Below, piece after piece: positions 1-8,567 of a stretch of 15,695 bases of DNA (the stretch's first letter is position 1; each line of letters begins with the position of its first letter). The notes under the pieces were generated by a model, which did no database searches, was not told the origin of the DNA, and saw only the letters and a list, made by a program, of their open reading frames with translations. This DNA comes from an uncultured Eubacteriales bacterium (lineage in GTDB: Bacteria > Bacillota > Clostridia > Christensenellales > Borkfalkiaceae): positions 1 through 15,695 of the forward strand of contig CACXHH010000208.1 of assembly GCA_902767455.1 (NCBI GenBank), in the 5' to 3' direction. The translations under genes were made by a program, and so were the position numbers.

Positions 1-1749
1 CGAAGCTATCTGCGCGCCCGAGAGCATCAGCCCGTAAAGCCTTGCGTAGCTTAAAATGTCGGATACGTAGTTTATAAGCCCGTACGCCGAGGTGAACGAT
101 TTAGTGACTATCGCGAAGCCCTTTTCGCCGATACCCGCCGTCAGAACTCCCACGACGACTGCGCCCGCCGTAACGTACATTGCGTAAGTTTCAAGTTGCT
201 TTATCCCGCGAGCCATGCCGAATACCCAGGCTATAAGCGCAAGCATCGCCACCGCCCAGATAAGTCCGCCGAATATCCCTTCGAGTATCTTGCCTCTTCT
301 AAAGCACTGCAACGCGTTAAGGATAAGCCCTACCGCTATCTGCGCCGTTCCGAGCGCCAGACACCACATAAGTATCGCGGGAACGTTTATGCCCGCAACC
401 GAAGTATACGAGTTTATCTGGTCAAGGTGCGCCGCATAAAAGGCGTTATACCCTTCGCCGAGCACGTTTCTCAGAAGCGGGAACCCGAGCCAGCTGTCGA
501 ACAGGGCGCCGAACGCTATCGCGAAAAACCCGCCGTAGGCAAAGACTTTCGCCATTCTGTTCAAGCTCGTGCCTTTGCGCGCGGTTTTTGCGAACAGGAA
601 GCCGCCTACCGCCATAAGAAGCCCGTAGCCTACGTCCGCCATTATCACGCCCATAAAAAGCGAGAAGAAAAAGGACATCACGGCGTTCGGGTCGAGCGCC
701 CCGTACGCGGGCGACGAATACATATCGGTCACCACTTCGAAGTTGCTTACTATCTTGCCGTTTTTTTCAAGCGTCGGAGCGAACTCGTTGCGCGGAACGC
801 TCTCAAACTGCGTAAAGACGGCTTTTTCGGTGTTTTTGAGCACCGTTTGCACGCCTTCGACGGCTTCGGTCGGTACGTAAGCCTGTAATATAAACGACTT
901 ACGCGTTCTCTTGAATTTCCCTTCGGCTTCGGCTTTTTCCTTACAGAAACAAGCGTAGTCCGAATAAATCTTCAAATCCTTTACAGCTTGCGCAAAACCG
1001 GCTATTTCGTTGAGTTTTTCGCCGTCGTCGGCTTTTAAACTATCTATCCTGCCGCTAAGTTCTTCCACCTTTTGAGCGGCGGTAAAATCGCCTTTGTAGC
1101 GGCAGCGCGTGAACGCTGCTTGCGCTAATATCTCTTCGACGGCGTCGGTATCGCGTTTTAAAAAGACGAGCGCCACGGGAAGCGACTTTCCGCGGGGCGG
1201 GAAGGTTTCCGCGAAGATATTTTTCTCGGCAATCAGACTTTCAAAAAGAGCTTGTTTCGTCTGGTCGATAGTTCCGAGATACACTTCGGTCGAAGCGGTC
1301 GGCTTAAAGAAGTCGAAAGGCTTATCTACCCCCGAAAACTGCGCGTAACTTTCTATCGCCGCCCTTAAAGAAGCTATCTCCGTTTTTATCTTCTCGCGTT
1401 CCGATTGAGCCTTTTCTATCGCGGAAATGATTTCTTCGGTCTTGGCTATTTTTTCCGAGAACGATAAAAACTCGTCTTTGGAGATACCGAACCCGTCTTT
1501 TATAACGGGCGCGCGCTTATCTTTCGGGAGCTGTTCGACGGCGTCCGACACCGTGCGTATTGTTTTTTCCGCCCTTTGCGCGCGCAAAGTAAAGCCTTCC
1601 GTGTCGACGGAAGAACAGTCTTCCGACTCGGCAAAGCTATAACTTTCGCATATCTGCGCGGCGGCGGTACGCTGTATGGCGTTTAAAATAGCGCTTTTGT
1701 CACGGTCAAGACCTATCAAAGTCATGACCGACATTTCAGCAACTGCCAT
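1..1749 (-). CDS. ntpI: V-type (A/V) ATP synthase membrane subunit I, C-terminus cut by window edge
   Basis: Subunit I (homologue of eukaryotic subunit a) holds the ion half-channels beside the rotating c-ring and links the membrane motor to the peripheral stalks. The frame is open for 583 codons from ATG 1749 to base 1, so the end of the gene is missing (full family length about 600-670). Residues 1 to about 345 form the soluble, coiled-coil-rich N-terminal domain. From about residue 347 there are several hydrophobic segments. Near the edge is the family signature S567-Y-A-R570-L-Y-G-L; R570 aligns with the essential channel arginine of this family (Vph1 R735 in yeast). The start has a GGAG site 7 bases upstream and overlaps the preceding stalk-subunit gene by 14 bases, which suggests translational coupling. 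The rest of the pump (K, E, C, F, A, B, D) should follow to the left of the window. Identification is firm; the symbol follows Enterococcus usage. Confidence 0.94.
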   Translation of the reverse strand, partial: MAVAEMSVMTLIGLDRDKSAILNAIQRTAAAQICESYSFAESEDCSSVDTEGFTLRAQRAEKTIRTVSDAVEQLPKDKRAPVIKDGFGISKDEFLSFSEKIAKTEEIISAIEKAQSEREKIKTEIASLRAAIESYAQFSGVDKPFDFFKPTASTEVYLGTIDQTKQALFESLIAEKNIFAETFPPRGKSLPVALVFLKRDTDAVEEILAQAAFTRCRYKGDFTAAQKVEELSGRIDSLKADDGEKLNEIAGFAQAVKDLKIYSDYACFCKEKAEAEGKFKRTRKSFILQAYVPTEAVEGVQTVLKNTEKAVFTQFESVPRNEFAPTLEKNGKIVSNFEVVTDMYSSPAYGALDPNAVMSFFFSLFMGVIMADVGYGLLMAVGGFLFAKTARKGTSLNRMAKVFAYGGFFAIAFGALFDSWLGFPLLRNVLGEGYNAFYAAHLDQINSYTSVAGINVPAILMWCLALGTAQIAVGLILNALQCFRRGKILEGIFGGLIWAVAMLALIAWVFGMARGIKQLETYAMYVTAGAVVVGVLTAGIGEKGFAIVTKSFTSAYGLINYVSDILSYARLYGLMLSGAQIAS

Positions 1750-2056
1750 TTATTATCTCCGAAAACACGCGCGCGGAAAGATCTTCCGCGGCGGCGTTGG
1801 CGTCGTTTATCATCTTTTCGCACGCCAAAGCGCACGCTTTATCTTCTTTTTCGTCGTTTTCAGCCGCCGATTTTTCGGCTTCGGAAATGCGGTTTACATA
1901 GAGAGCTTTCGCCTGCGCCGCGGCGTTTAACGCCGTTTGGGAAGCTCCTTCTTCGGCTTCGAGGCGTATTCCCGAAGCTTGCTCGTGAGCGGAAGCTATT
2001 AAGTTTTCGGCTTCGGCTTCTGCCGCGCGTACGTTTTTAAGAACTTCTTCAATCAT
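1736..2056 (-). CDS. V-type ATPase peripheral stalk subunit (G/H type), small coiled-coil protein
   Basis: A 106-residue protein, almost wholly Ala/Glu/Lys-rich helix with no membrane segment, beginning MIEEVLKNVRAAEAEAE. This is the usual size and composition of the G/H-type stalk subunit (NtpF/AhaH) that pairs with subunit E and braces the catalytic head against subunit I. Its place as first gene, directly before and overlapping subunit I, matches known A/V-ATPase operons. The same frame is open back to an ATG at 2272, but that 72-residue extension is basic, unlike the family, and contains a good promoter at 2123-2152, so translation should start at 2056. The ribosome binding site at 2056 is weak (no clear GGAG). 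The family call rests on composition, size and context, because such helices carry few diagnostic residues. Confidence 0.82.
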   Translation of the reverse strand: MIEEVLKNVRAAEAEAENLIASAHEQASGIRLEAEEGASQTALNAAAQAKALYVNRISEAEKSAAENDEKEDKACALACEKMINDANAAAEDLSARVFSEIINGSC

Positions 2057-2122
2057 ATTTTTACCGTTTTTCGCAACGGAAAACGAACCGTCCGTCACGA
2101 AATTTTTTCGCAAACTGTATAT

Positions 2123-2152
2123 ATTATATATTTTTCTAAAATAAAAGTCAAT
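2123..2152 (-). promoter_or_regulatory. Predicted sigma-A promoter of the V-type ATPase operon
   Basis: On the minus strand, a -35 TTGACT (2152-2147), an 18-base spacer and a -10 TATAAT (2128-2123) predict a transcript start near 2116, about 60 bases before the ATG at 2056. A second TTGACA at 2185-2180 has no good -10 at the right distance. The promoter lies inside the possible 5' extension of the stalk-subunit frame and is the main reason to choose the shorter start. Confidence 0.7.
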
Positions 2153-2270
2153 GCAATACGCCCCACCTTTGAGATTTTTTGTCAACGCAATCAAATAAAA
2201 TAATAATGACCGTCGAAGCTTTCTCCTTCCCACGCGTTTCTTTCCTTTCCTACGTTTGCCGATAAAACGC

Positions 2271-2310
2271 AAAAAAACGAAAAAGCTTCGGCGTTTTTTA
2301 CGCCGAAGCT
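2271..2310 (-). terminator. Intrinsic terminator of the FAD oxidoreductase gene
   Basis: A perfect 10-base stem (2284-2293 with 2301-2310) and 7-base loop are followed on the minus strand by a U-rich run (TTTT, CG, TTTTTTT). It lies about 40 bases past the oxidoreductase stop at 2349 and isolates that gene from the ATPase operon downstream. Confidence 0.9.
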
Positions 2311-2348
2311 AAACGAAAAATACGATGATAATCAACTTATAGGCGGGC

Positions 2349-3851
2349 TTATTCGCTAAACCCGAGTTTGCGTTTTGACAGAGAACGCGTCGGCGCCGTC
2401 TTTTTCTTATCTGCGCGAACGAGATATTCGACGGCTTTTTTGCCGCACTCCGCGGCGATGGGAAGCCCGCCGGGAGCTTTGAGCCATTGAGAAGCGAGCA
2501 CTACGTTTTTCGTGCCCCTGACTTTCAACGACGATTTGAGCGGAAGTATTCCGCCGCCGAACGCAAAACTCATAAACGAGCCTATCTCGGTAGCCGTATA
2601 ACGCTTATACGTCGCAGGAGTCCAGCAATCGATAAGTTCGAGCGACTTTTTCAACTCGGGGTACGCGTCGCATACGCATTTTTTAATGTAATTTGCAAGC
2701 CTGATCTTATGTTCGTAGTAAAGTTTTGCGTTGTTTTTAAGCCTTACGAACTCGCGGGAACGCCTTTCGTCGAGTACGACCATAGTTTGCAGCACGGTTT
2801 TACCTTCGGGCGCGAAACTCTTTTCGTGAGAGAACTCTCGCATGACGAGATATTCGCTTGAAAAAATATCTTTGAAGGGAATCGGCGGTCTTATTATGAA
2901 GTCGCCTTTACGGGGAAGCGCCGACACGTCGCACGAAAAGGCGCATTGAAAGGCGGAAAACCGTTCGTAACGCCCGCCTTCGTACTTTCTTTTAAGTTCT
3001 CGCGGCATTTCGAGATCGGATATTCCGCCGAAAAACGCGGCGGGATCGACAGTCACGACGAAGGCGTCGCCGTATATTTCGCTTCCGTCGGACAATTCGA
3101 CGGAATACGCCCTGCCGTTTTCGATATTTATTTTCACGACTTCTTTTCCGCTCTCGACGGCGCCGCCGACCGAAAGATATTTTTCGATAAGTCTTTCGGC
3201 GGCTTTGAACGAGCCGCCCACGGGCAGATCGCCGTTACCGCTCGTAAAAGTCGCAACGACGACGAGAAGAGCTATCGACGAAAAGTTTTCGGTCAAAAGT
3301 CCGCAAATAAACCCGCGTATAACTTCGTTATCAAACTTTTTTGCTAATTTTCCCGTTGAGAGCGACAGGTACTTCAAAAGTTTCGGAAAAGCCTTTATCC
3401 CCTCTTTTATCGAAAGGTTTCGGTCGTGAGTTATCCCGCCCGTACCCATAATTCCGCTGACCGTCTTTACGGCGTCGATAAAGCTTTTCGTTTCCCTTTC
3501 GTCGTTCGGGGACAGTTTAAGCATATCGCTTTTAAGCTTCGTAAGATCTCTCGAAAGCGACAGGCTTTTTCCGTTTTCTTCGTAGGTATAGAGCGTTTCC
3601 GGCTCGTACACGCCGACGCCTTCGAGCACGCCCGTTTCGAGCCACGTCTTATAAAACGGTGAGTTTTTATTCGTGCCCGTAAGCCAGTGCAGACAGTTGT
3701 CTATGTGGTATCCGCGCCTGTTCCAACCCGTCAACTGACCGCCTAAAACATTATGTTTTTCCACGATAATCGACTTATAGCCCGACTTTTGCGCGTATAT
3801 TCCTGCGGTTAGCCCCGCAACTCCGCCGCCGATAACGACTATTTTATTCAT
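2349..3851 (-). CDS. NAD(P)/FAD-dependent oxidoreductase, phytoene-desaturase (CrtI)-like
   Basis: A 500-residue flavoprotein of the FAD-dependent amine-oxidase/phytoene-desaturase superfamily. The N-terminus has the Rossmann dinucleotide fold: G8-x-G10-x-x-G13 after a short hydrophobic strand, and E31 placed to bind the FAD ribose, followed by a GGQ turn. The C-terminus has the second FAD-contact motif around W456 to P464 (QWL..PGGLP), as in CrtI-like and prolycopene-isomerase-like enzymes. It ends in a short basic tail (about residues 478-500). There is no signal peptide. GGAG sits 8 bases before the ATG. It appears to be a single-gene unit: a hairpin ends gyrA upstream of it and a strong terminator follows it. 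No carotenoid or terpenoid gene is visible, so the substrate is unknown; such proteins in non-pigmented anaerobes are usually annotated only as oxidoreductases. Family secure, reaction unknown. Confidence 0.87.
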   Translation of the reverse strand: MNKIVVIGGGVAGLTAGIYAQKSGYKSIIVEKHNVLGGQLTGWNRRGYHIDNCLHWLTGTNKNSPFYKTWLETGVLEGVGVYEPETLYTYEENGKSLSLSRDLTKLKSDMLKLSPNDERETKSFIDAVKTVSGIMGTGGITHDRNLSIKEGIKAFPKLLKYLSLSTGKLAKKFDNEVIRGFICGLLTENFSSIALLVVVATFTSGNGDLPVGGSFKAAERLIEKYLSVGGAVESGKEVVKINIENGRAYSVELSDGSEIYGDAFVVTVDPAAFFGGISDLEMPRELKRKYEGGRYERFSAFQCAFSCDVSALPRKGDFIIRPPIPFKDIFSSEYLVMREFSHEKSFAPEGKTVLQTMVVLDERRSREFVRLKNNAKLYYEHKIRLANYIKKCVCDAYPELKKSLELIDCWTPATYKRYTATEIGSFMSFAFGGGILPLKSSLKVRGTKNVVLASQWLKAPGGLPIAAECGKKAVEYLVRADKKKTAPTRSLSKRKLGFSE

Positions 3852-3953
3852 ATCTTTTCTCCGCCGCGGACGAGTGATCCCGCCCGACGTTTCTTTTCTT
3901 AAAAAGATTATTGACGGAAAAGATAAGTTTTAATCAGTTTACGTAAAACGACG

Positions 3954-3984
3954 AACGCGTCGGGCGAAATTCGCCCGACGCGTT
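3954..3984 (-). terminator. Probable terminator hairpin downstream of gyrA
   Basis: A perfect 15-base inverted repeat (3954-3968 and 3970-3984), GC-rich in its lower half, lies 26 bases past the gyrA stop. On the minus strand it is followed only by a broken U-run (CGTCGTTTTACG), so it is weaker than the other terminators here. Nothing else is clear in the gap 3852-4009; no convincing promoter for the oxidoreductase gene was seen. Confidence 0.65.
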
Positions 3985-4009
3985 AAAAAATCGGATATAA
4001 ACTCAAAAA

Positions 4010-6562
4010 TTATTCCTGAATATCTTCGGCGGAAGCTTCTGCTTCGGTGGTTCCTTCTTCAAGGTTTTCGCCGTCGTAATCTTCGGTATCTTCGTCGTCT
4101 TCGCCGGGAGCTATCGAAACGGTAGCTATCTCGCCGTCGTCAAGACGCATAATGATAACGCCCTGCGTATCTCTGCCTATTCTGGAAATTTCGCTCGTCT
4201 TGACTCTTATAATAGTACCCGTTTCGGTTATCATCATGGCGTCGTCGCCGTCGGCAACGAGTTTCATATTGACTAAAAGCCCAGTCTTTTCGTTGAAGTT
4301 GCCCGCCTTTATGCCCTTGCCGCCGCGCGACTGTAAGCGGTAATCTTCGGGATCGGTGCGTTTGCCGTAGCCCTTCGACGAAATGGTAAGAATATCGTAG
4401 CCTTCTTTGAGTATCGCCATATCCACGACGTAATCGCCGTCGTCAAGTTCGATACTCTTGACGCCCTGCGTATCTCTGCCGGTGGCTCTGACGTCGGTTT
4501 CGGCAAATCTTATGCACTTGCCGCGGCGCGAAGCGACTATGACTTCGTTTTCGCCGTTACTGATTTCAACTTCGATAAGTTCGTCGCCTTCGTTGAGATT
4601 TACGGCTATCTTACCCGTCTTTCTGACGTTGGCGAATTCGGAAATTGCGGTCTTTTTGATGAGCCCGTTCTTGGTCGCCATCATGATATAGCCTTCGGCG
4701 TCCTCGTTGGCAACGAGCATGGCGGTAACTCTTTCGCCGTCGGAAAGTTGTAACAGGTTGACGAGCGCTCTGCCGCGCGCCGTTCTCTGCGCTTCGGGGA
4801 TAGTGAACGCAACTGCGGCGTAAACCTTGCCGAAGTTGGTGAAGAACAGAACTCTGTCGTGCGTAGAGCAAATGAACATCTTTTCGACGAAGTCCTCTTC
4901 CTTGGGTTTGTGCGCCGTAATGCCTTTGCCGCCGCGGTGTTGAGCCTGATATTCGGAAACGGCAAGGCGTTTGATGTACCCGAAGTGCGTCATTGAGATA
5001 ACGACGTCTTCTTTGGCGATAAGGTCGGCGTCTTCGATGCTCGACGGATCGTACGAAAGTTCGGTCTTTCTCTCGCAGTTGTACTTGTCACGGATTGAAG
5101 CGAGGTCGTCTTTGATTATCTGCATAACTCTTTCGGGTTTTGCGAGAATATCTTGAAGATCGGCGATGACGGCGTCGAGCTCTTCGAGTTCCTGACGGAG
5201 CTTTTCGACTTCGAGAGAAGTAAGCCTTTGCAAACGCATTTCAAGTATCGCGTTAGCCTGCTTTTCGTCGAGAAGGAAGCGTTTCATAAGCCCGTCAGCC
5301 GCTTCGTAACGGTCTTTCGAGCGTTTGATTATGGCGATGACTTCGTCGATATCGGCAAGCGCTATAACCAAACCTTTTACGATATGTTCGCGTTCCTGAG
5401 TCTTGTTAAGATCGTAACGCGTCTTTCTCTCGGTTACGGAAACCTGATGTTTGACGTATTCGGAAAGTATCTGTTTAAGGTTTAAGATCTTGGGCTCGCC
5501 GTCAACGAGCGCGAGGAGCGTGATGCCGTCGCTCGTCTGGAGTTGAGTATGCTTGTAAAGCGTGTTTAAAACGACTTGCGCGTTCGCGTCCTTCTTGACG
5601 TCGATAACGACTCTCATACCCGTACGGTCGGACTCGTCGTTGACGTTCGAAATACCGTCGATCTTCTTATTTTTGACCATATCGGCTATGGTTTCGATAA
5701 GTTTCTGTTTGTTGACCTGATACGGAAGTTCGGAAACGATAATACGGCTTCTCGTGCCGCCGCTGAATTCTTCTATCTCGCATTTGGAACGGAGTATGTA
5801 ACTTCCGCGGCCGGTAAGGTAAGCCTGTTTGATGCCCGCTCTGCCGAGAAGTATAGCGCCGGTAGGATAGTCCGGCGCGGGGATATATTCCATAAGTTCT
5901 TCGACGGTGATATCGGGGTTATCGATGACTGCTATCGTGCCGTTGATGACTTCGGTAAGGTTGTGCGGCGGGATATTCGTAGCCATACCTACCGCGATAC
6001 CGTCCGAACCGTTTACGAGAAGGTTAGGATATCTCGACGGAAGCACCGTAGGCTGCATACGCGTATCGTCAAAGTTGGGATAGAAATCGACAGTTTCCTT
6101 GTCGATATCGCGGAGCATTTCGAGAGCGAGCTTGCTCATTCTCGCTTCGGTGTAACGGTAAGCCGCCGGGGGATCTCCGTCGACCGAGCCGAAGTTGCCG
6201 TGCCCGTCAACGAGCGGAAGGTTTATCGAAAAGTCCTGAGCAAGACGAACGAGCGCGTCGTATACCGAGCTGTCGCCGTGGGGGTGATATTTACCGAGCA
6301 CGTCACCGACGATGGTGGCGCACTTCTTGTATGCTTTGTCGGGCGTTAAGCCGAGTTCGTTCATAGAATATAAAATTCTTCTGTGAACGGGTTTAAGACC
6401 GTCGCGAACGTCGGGGATGGCCCTCGAAACGTTTACCGCCATAGCGTAGGCTATGAACGAGCGTTTCATTTCGTTGTCGACTTCTATATTGATGAGCTTT
6501 GTCTGCTCGAGCGTTTTCTTGAATTCCTGCGTCAATTCGGGACTGGAAGCTTTTTTAGCCAT
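4010..6562 (-). CDS. gyrA: DNA gyrase subunit A
   Basis: An 850-residue breakage-reunion subunit of DNA gyrase, which with GyrB introduces negative supercoils using ATP. The N-terminal domain has the quinolone-pocket motif H93-P-H-G-D-S98-S-V-Y-D102; S98 and D102 match E. coli S83 and D87, so both are the sensitive-type residues. The catalytic tyrosine is Y137 in YRYTEAR. The C-terminal DNA-wrapping beta-pinwheel carries a GyrA-box at Q541 (QHRGGKG) and a second, degenerate copy near Q744 (QSRGGKG). A GyrA-box marks gyrase rather than topoisomerase IV. The last 33 or so residues are strongly acidic. The gene is second in the gyrB-gyrA operon, 13 bases after the gyrB stop, with a perfect ribosome binding site overlapping that stop. 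No dnaA, dnaN or recF is nearby. Confidence 0.98.
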   Translation of the reverse strand: MAKKASSPELTQEFKKTLEQTKLINIEVDNEMKRSFIAYAMAVNVSRAIPDVRDGLKPVHRRILYSMNELGLTPDKAYKKCATIVGDVLGKYHPHGDSSVYDALVRLAQDFSINLPLVDGHGNFGSVDGDPPAAYRYTEARMSKLALEMLRDIDKETVDFYPNFDDTRMQPTVLPSRYPNLLVNGSDGIAVGMATNIPPHNLTEVINGTIAVIDNPDITVEELMEYIPAPDYPTGAILLGRAGIKQAYLTGRGSYILRSKCEIEEFSGGTRSRIIVSELPYQVNKQKLIETIADMVKNKKIDGISNVNDESDRTGMRVVIDVKKDANAQVVLNTLYKHTQLQTSDGITLLALVDGEPKILNLKQILSEYVKHQVSVTERKTRYDLNKTQEREHIVKGLVIALADIDEVIAIIKRSKDRYEAADGLMKRFLLDEKQANAILEMRLQRLTSLEVEKLRQELEELDAVIADLQDILAKPERVMQIIKDDLASIRDKYNCERKTELSYDPSSIEDADLIAKEDVVISMTHFGYIKRLAVSEYQAQHRGGKGITAHKPKEEDFVEKMFICSTHDRVLFFTNFGKVYAAVAFTIPEAQRTARGRALVNLLQLSDGERVTAMLVANEDAEGYIMMATKNGLIKKTAISEFANVRKTGKIAVNLNEGDELIEVEISNGENEVIVASRRGKCIRFAETDVRATGRDTQGVKSIELDDGDYVVDMAILKEGYDILTISSKGYGKRTDPEDYRLQSRGGKGIKAGNFNEKTGLLVNMKLVADGDDAMMITETGTIIRVKTSEISRIGRDTQGVIIMRLDDGEIATVSIAPGEDDEDTEDYDGENLEEGTTEAEASAEDIQE

Positions 6563-6570
6563 TGTTTACT

Positions 6571-6577
6571 CCTCCTT
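6571..6577 (-). promoter_or_regulatory. gyrA ribosome binding site overlapping the gyrB stop codon
   Basis: AAGGAGG (minus strand, 6577-6571) lies 8 bases before the gyrA ATG and shares its first bases with the gyrB TAA stop (6578-6576). A ribosome finishing gyrB therefore sits on the gyrA start region, an arrangement that favours balanced synthesis of the two subunits. Confidence 0.85.
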
Positions 6578-8483
6578 ATACGTCGAGATCGGTAACGAGC
6601 TTGGCGTTGTCTTCGATGAAGGCGCGGCGCGGCTCGGCGTTATCGCCCATAAGGAGCGTGAAGATAGCGTCTGCCTGAACGGCGTCTTCCATGGTAACGC
6701 GGAGCATCGTGCGCGTTGCGGGGTTCATCGTCGTTTCCCAAAGCTGTTCGGCGTTCATTTCGCCAAGACCTTTATAGCGTTGAATATCGCATTTGCCGTT
6801 TTCGGCAAGGAAGTCGGCAAGCTCTTTATCCGAATAGAAGTAATTATCGACCTTGTTCTTCGTGACCTTGTAAAGCGGCGGCTGAGCGATATACACGTGC
6901 CCTTGCTCTACGAGCGGACGCATAAAGCGGAAGAAGAAGGTGAGAAGGAGTATTCTGATGTGGCTGCCGTCTACATCGGCATCGGTCATGCAGATTATTC
7001 TGTCGTAACGGAGTTTGGAAACGTCGAAATCTTCCTGCATACCGCCGCCGAAAGCCGTTATCATCGCCTTTATCTCTTCGTTTTCGAGAACCCTGTTGAT
7101 ACGCGCTTTTTCGACGTTGAGTATCTTACCGCGGAGCGGGAGTATAGCTTGAAATCTTCTGTCGCGCCCTTGCTTTGCCGTGCCGCCTGCCGAATCGCCT
7201 TCGACGAGGAATATTTCGCAAAGCTCGGCGTTCTTTTCAGAACAGTCGGCAAGTTTGCCGGGGAGCGCGCCGCCCTCGAAAGCCGATTTGCGAGTCGCTT
7301 CACGAGCCTTTCTCGCGGCTTCTCTCGCGCGTTTTGCCGTGACCGATTTAAGGATAAGTTCTTTCGTTCTCGCGGGGTTTTCTTCAAGGAAGGCGCCGAA
7401 CGACTCCTGCATCGCCTTGGTGACTATGTTACGCATTTCGCTGTTGCCGAGTTTGGTCTTGGTCTGACCTTCGAACTGCGGTTCGGGAAGCTTTACGGAA
7501 ATAACTGCGGTAAGCCCTTCTCTCACGTCTTCGCCCGAAAGCTTTTCGTCGTCGTTTTTGATGATGTTGAGCGATTTGGCGTATTCGTTGATAAGTTTGG
7601 TAAGAGAAGCTCTGAACCCGTCGAGATGCGTGCCGCCTTCTTCGGTGTTGATGTTGTTTGCAAAGGCGTAGACCTGTTCGACGTAGCTGTCGTTGTATTG
7701 AAGGGCTATTTCGACGATATTGTCGCCGTAAGCTTTTTCAAAGTATACGGGCTCGGGGAACAATACTTCCTTGTTTTTATTGAGATCTTCGACGAAGTGA
7801 CGGATGCCGCCTTCAAAGCAGAATTCGTCGCTTCTCGGCGTTTCGCCGCGCATGTCGGAAATACGTATACGAAGACCTTTGTTAAGGTAACAAAGCTCTC
7901 TTAAACGACCTTTTAAGTTGTCGTAACTGAACTCAATCGTTTCGAATATCTCGGCGTCGGGAAAGAAAGTGACTTTGGTGCCCGTAAGCTCGGTATCGCC
8001 GACTATTTTGAGTCTTCCCTGCGGAATACCACGATTATACGTCTGTTTGAAGCGATGACCTTTCTGGCACACTTCGACTTCGAGCCATTCCGAAAGCGCG
8101 TTCACGACCGAAATACCTACGCCGTGGAGCCCGCCCGAAATCTTATAACCGCCGCCGCCGAATTTACCGCCCGCGTGAAGCTTGGTCAAAACGACTTCTA
8201 CCGCGGAAACGCCTTCGGTGTGGTGGATATCCGTGGGGATACCGCGTCCGTTGTCCTCTACCGTGCACGAACCGTCCTTATTGATGACGACGCTGATAAG
8301 ATCGCAATACCCTGCCAAAGCTTCGTCGATAGAGTTGTCCACCACTTCCTGAACGAGATGGTGAAGCCCGCGCGTATCGGTCGAGCCTATGTACATGCCC
8401 GGTCTTTTGCGGACGGGGTCGAGCCCTTCAAGGACTTGTATCTGCTCCTCGCCGTAATTGCCCTGTACTTTCAAATCCGACAT
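6576..8483 (-). CDS. gyrB: DNA gyrase subunit B
   Basis: A 635-residue ATPase subunit of DNA gyrase. The N-terminal GHKL ATPase domain has E46-V-V-D-N50 (E46 matches E. coli catalytic E42), the DNGRGIP loop and the G-rich lid GGLHGVGISVVNALS. The transducer segment is GLTAVISVKLPEPQFEGQTK. The TOPRIM domain has E428-G-D-S-A-G-G and the metal-binding D501-A-D503-V-D505-G-S-H. Near the C-terminus is the GyrA-binding tail with RYKGLGEMN. The length is that of a Gram-positive GyrB without the roughly 165-residue proteobacterial insertion. The start at 8483 has AGGAG 7 bases upstream and follows a good promoter by about 45 bases. ParE is unlikely: the partner gene carries a GyrA-box. Confidence 0.98.
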   Translation of the reverse strand: MSDLKVQGNYGEEQIQVLEGLDPVRKRPGMYIGSTDTRGLHHLVQEVVDNSIDEALAGYCDLISVVINKDGSCTVEDNGRGIPTDIHHTEGVSAVEVVLTKLHAGGKFGGGGYKISGGLHGVGISVVNALSEWLEVEVCQKGHRFKQTYNRGIPQGRLKIVGDTELTGTKVTFFPDAEIFETIEFSYDNLKGRLRELCYLNKGLRIRISDMRGETPRSDEFCFEGGIRHFVEDLNKNKEVLFPEPVYFEKAYGDNIVEIALQYNDSYVEQVYAFANNINTEEGGTHLDGFRASLTKLINEYAKSLNIIKNDDEKLSGEDVREGLTAVISVKLPEPQFEGQTKTKLGNSEMRNIVTKAMQESFGAFLEENPARTKELILKSVTAKRAREAARKAREATRKSAFEGGALPGKLADCSEKNAELCEIFLVEGDSAGGTAKQGRDRRFQAILPLRGKILNVEKARINRVLENEEIKAMITAFGGGMQEDFDVSKLRYDRIICMTDADVDGSHIRILLLTFFFRFMRPLVEQGHVYIAQPPLYKVTKNKVDNYFYSDKELADFLAENGKCDIQRYKGLGEMNAEQLWETTMNPATRTMLRVTMEDAVQADAIFTLLMGDNAEPRRAFIEDNAKLVTDLDV

Positions 8484-8535
8484 CTTGTAACTCCTAAATA
8501 CTTTTAATATATTTATATATTAATTGATATGTTTT

Positions 8536-8564
8536 ATTATATAATAATTTATTTAATAAGTAAA
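8536..8564 (-). promoter_or_regulatory. Predicted sigma-A promoter of gyrB-gyrA
   Basis: Minus strand: -35 TTTACT (8564-8559), exactly 17 bases, then a consensus -10 TATAAT (8541-8536). The start is predicted near 8529, giving a leader of about 45 bases that is almost entirely A/T. This AT-rich promoter and discriminator stand out from the GC-richer genes around it, which would suit supercoiling-sensitive control of gyrase, though that is inference. Confidence 0.75.
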
Positions 8565-8567
8565 GTG

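Noticed and set aside
196..888. Plus-strand open frame of 230 codons opposite the ATPase subunit I gene
   Set aside because: It is very rich in Arg, His and Lys with no domain, and is antisense to a well-supported membrane protein.
2057..2272. 72-codon N-terminal extension of the ATPase stalk subunit
   Set aside because: The extension is basic and unlike the family, and it contains a good promoter (2123-2152), so it is probably untranslated leader and upstream DNA.
5576..6349. Plus-strand open frame of 257 codons opposite gyrA
   Set aside because: Antisense shadow of the conserved GyrA breakage-reunion domain; no start signal and no family pattern.
6453..7904. Long plus-strand open frame (483 codons) opposite gyrB
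   Set aside because: It lies antisense to gyrB, whose motifs are complete, and has no recognisable domain. Long antisense frames arise here from the codon bias of the real genes.
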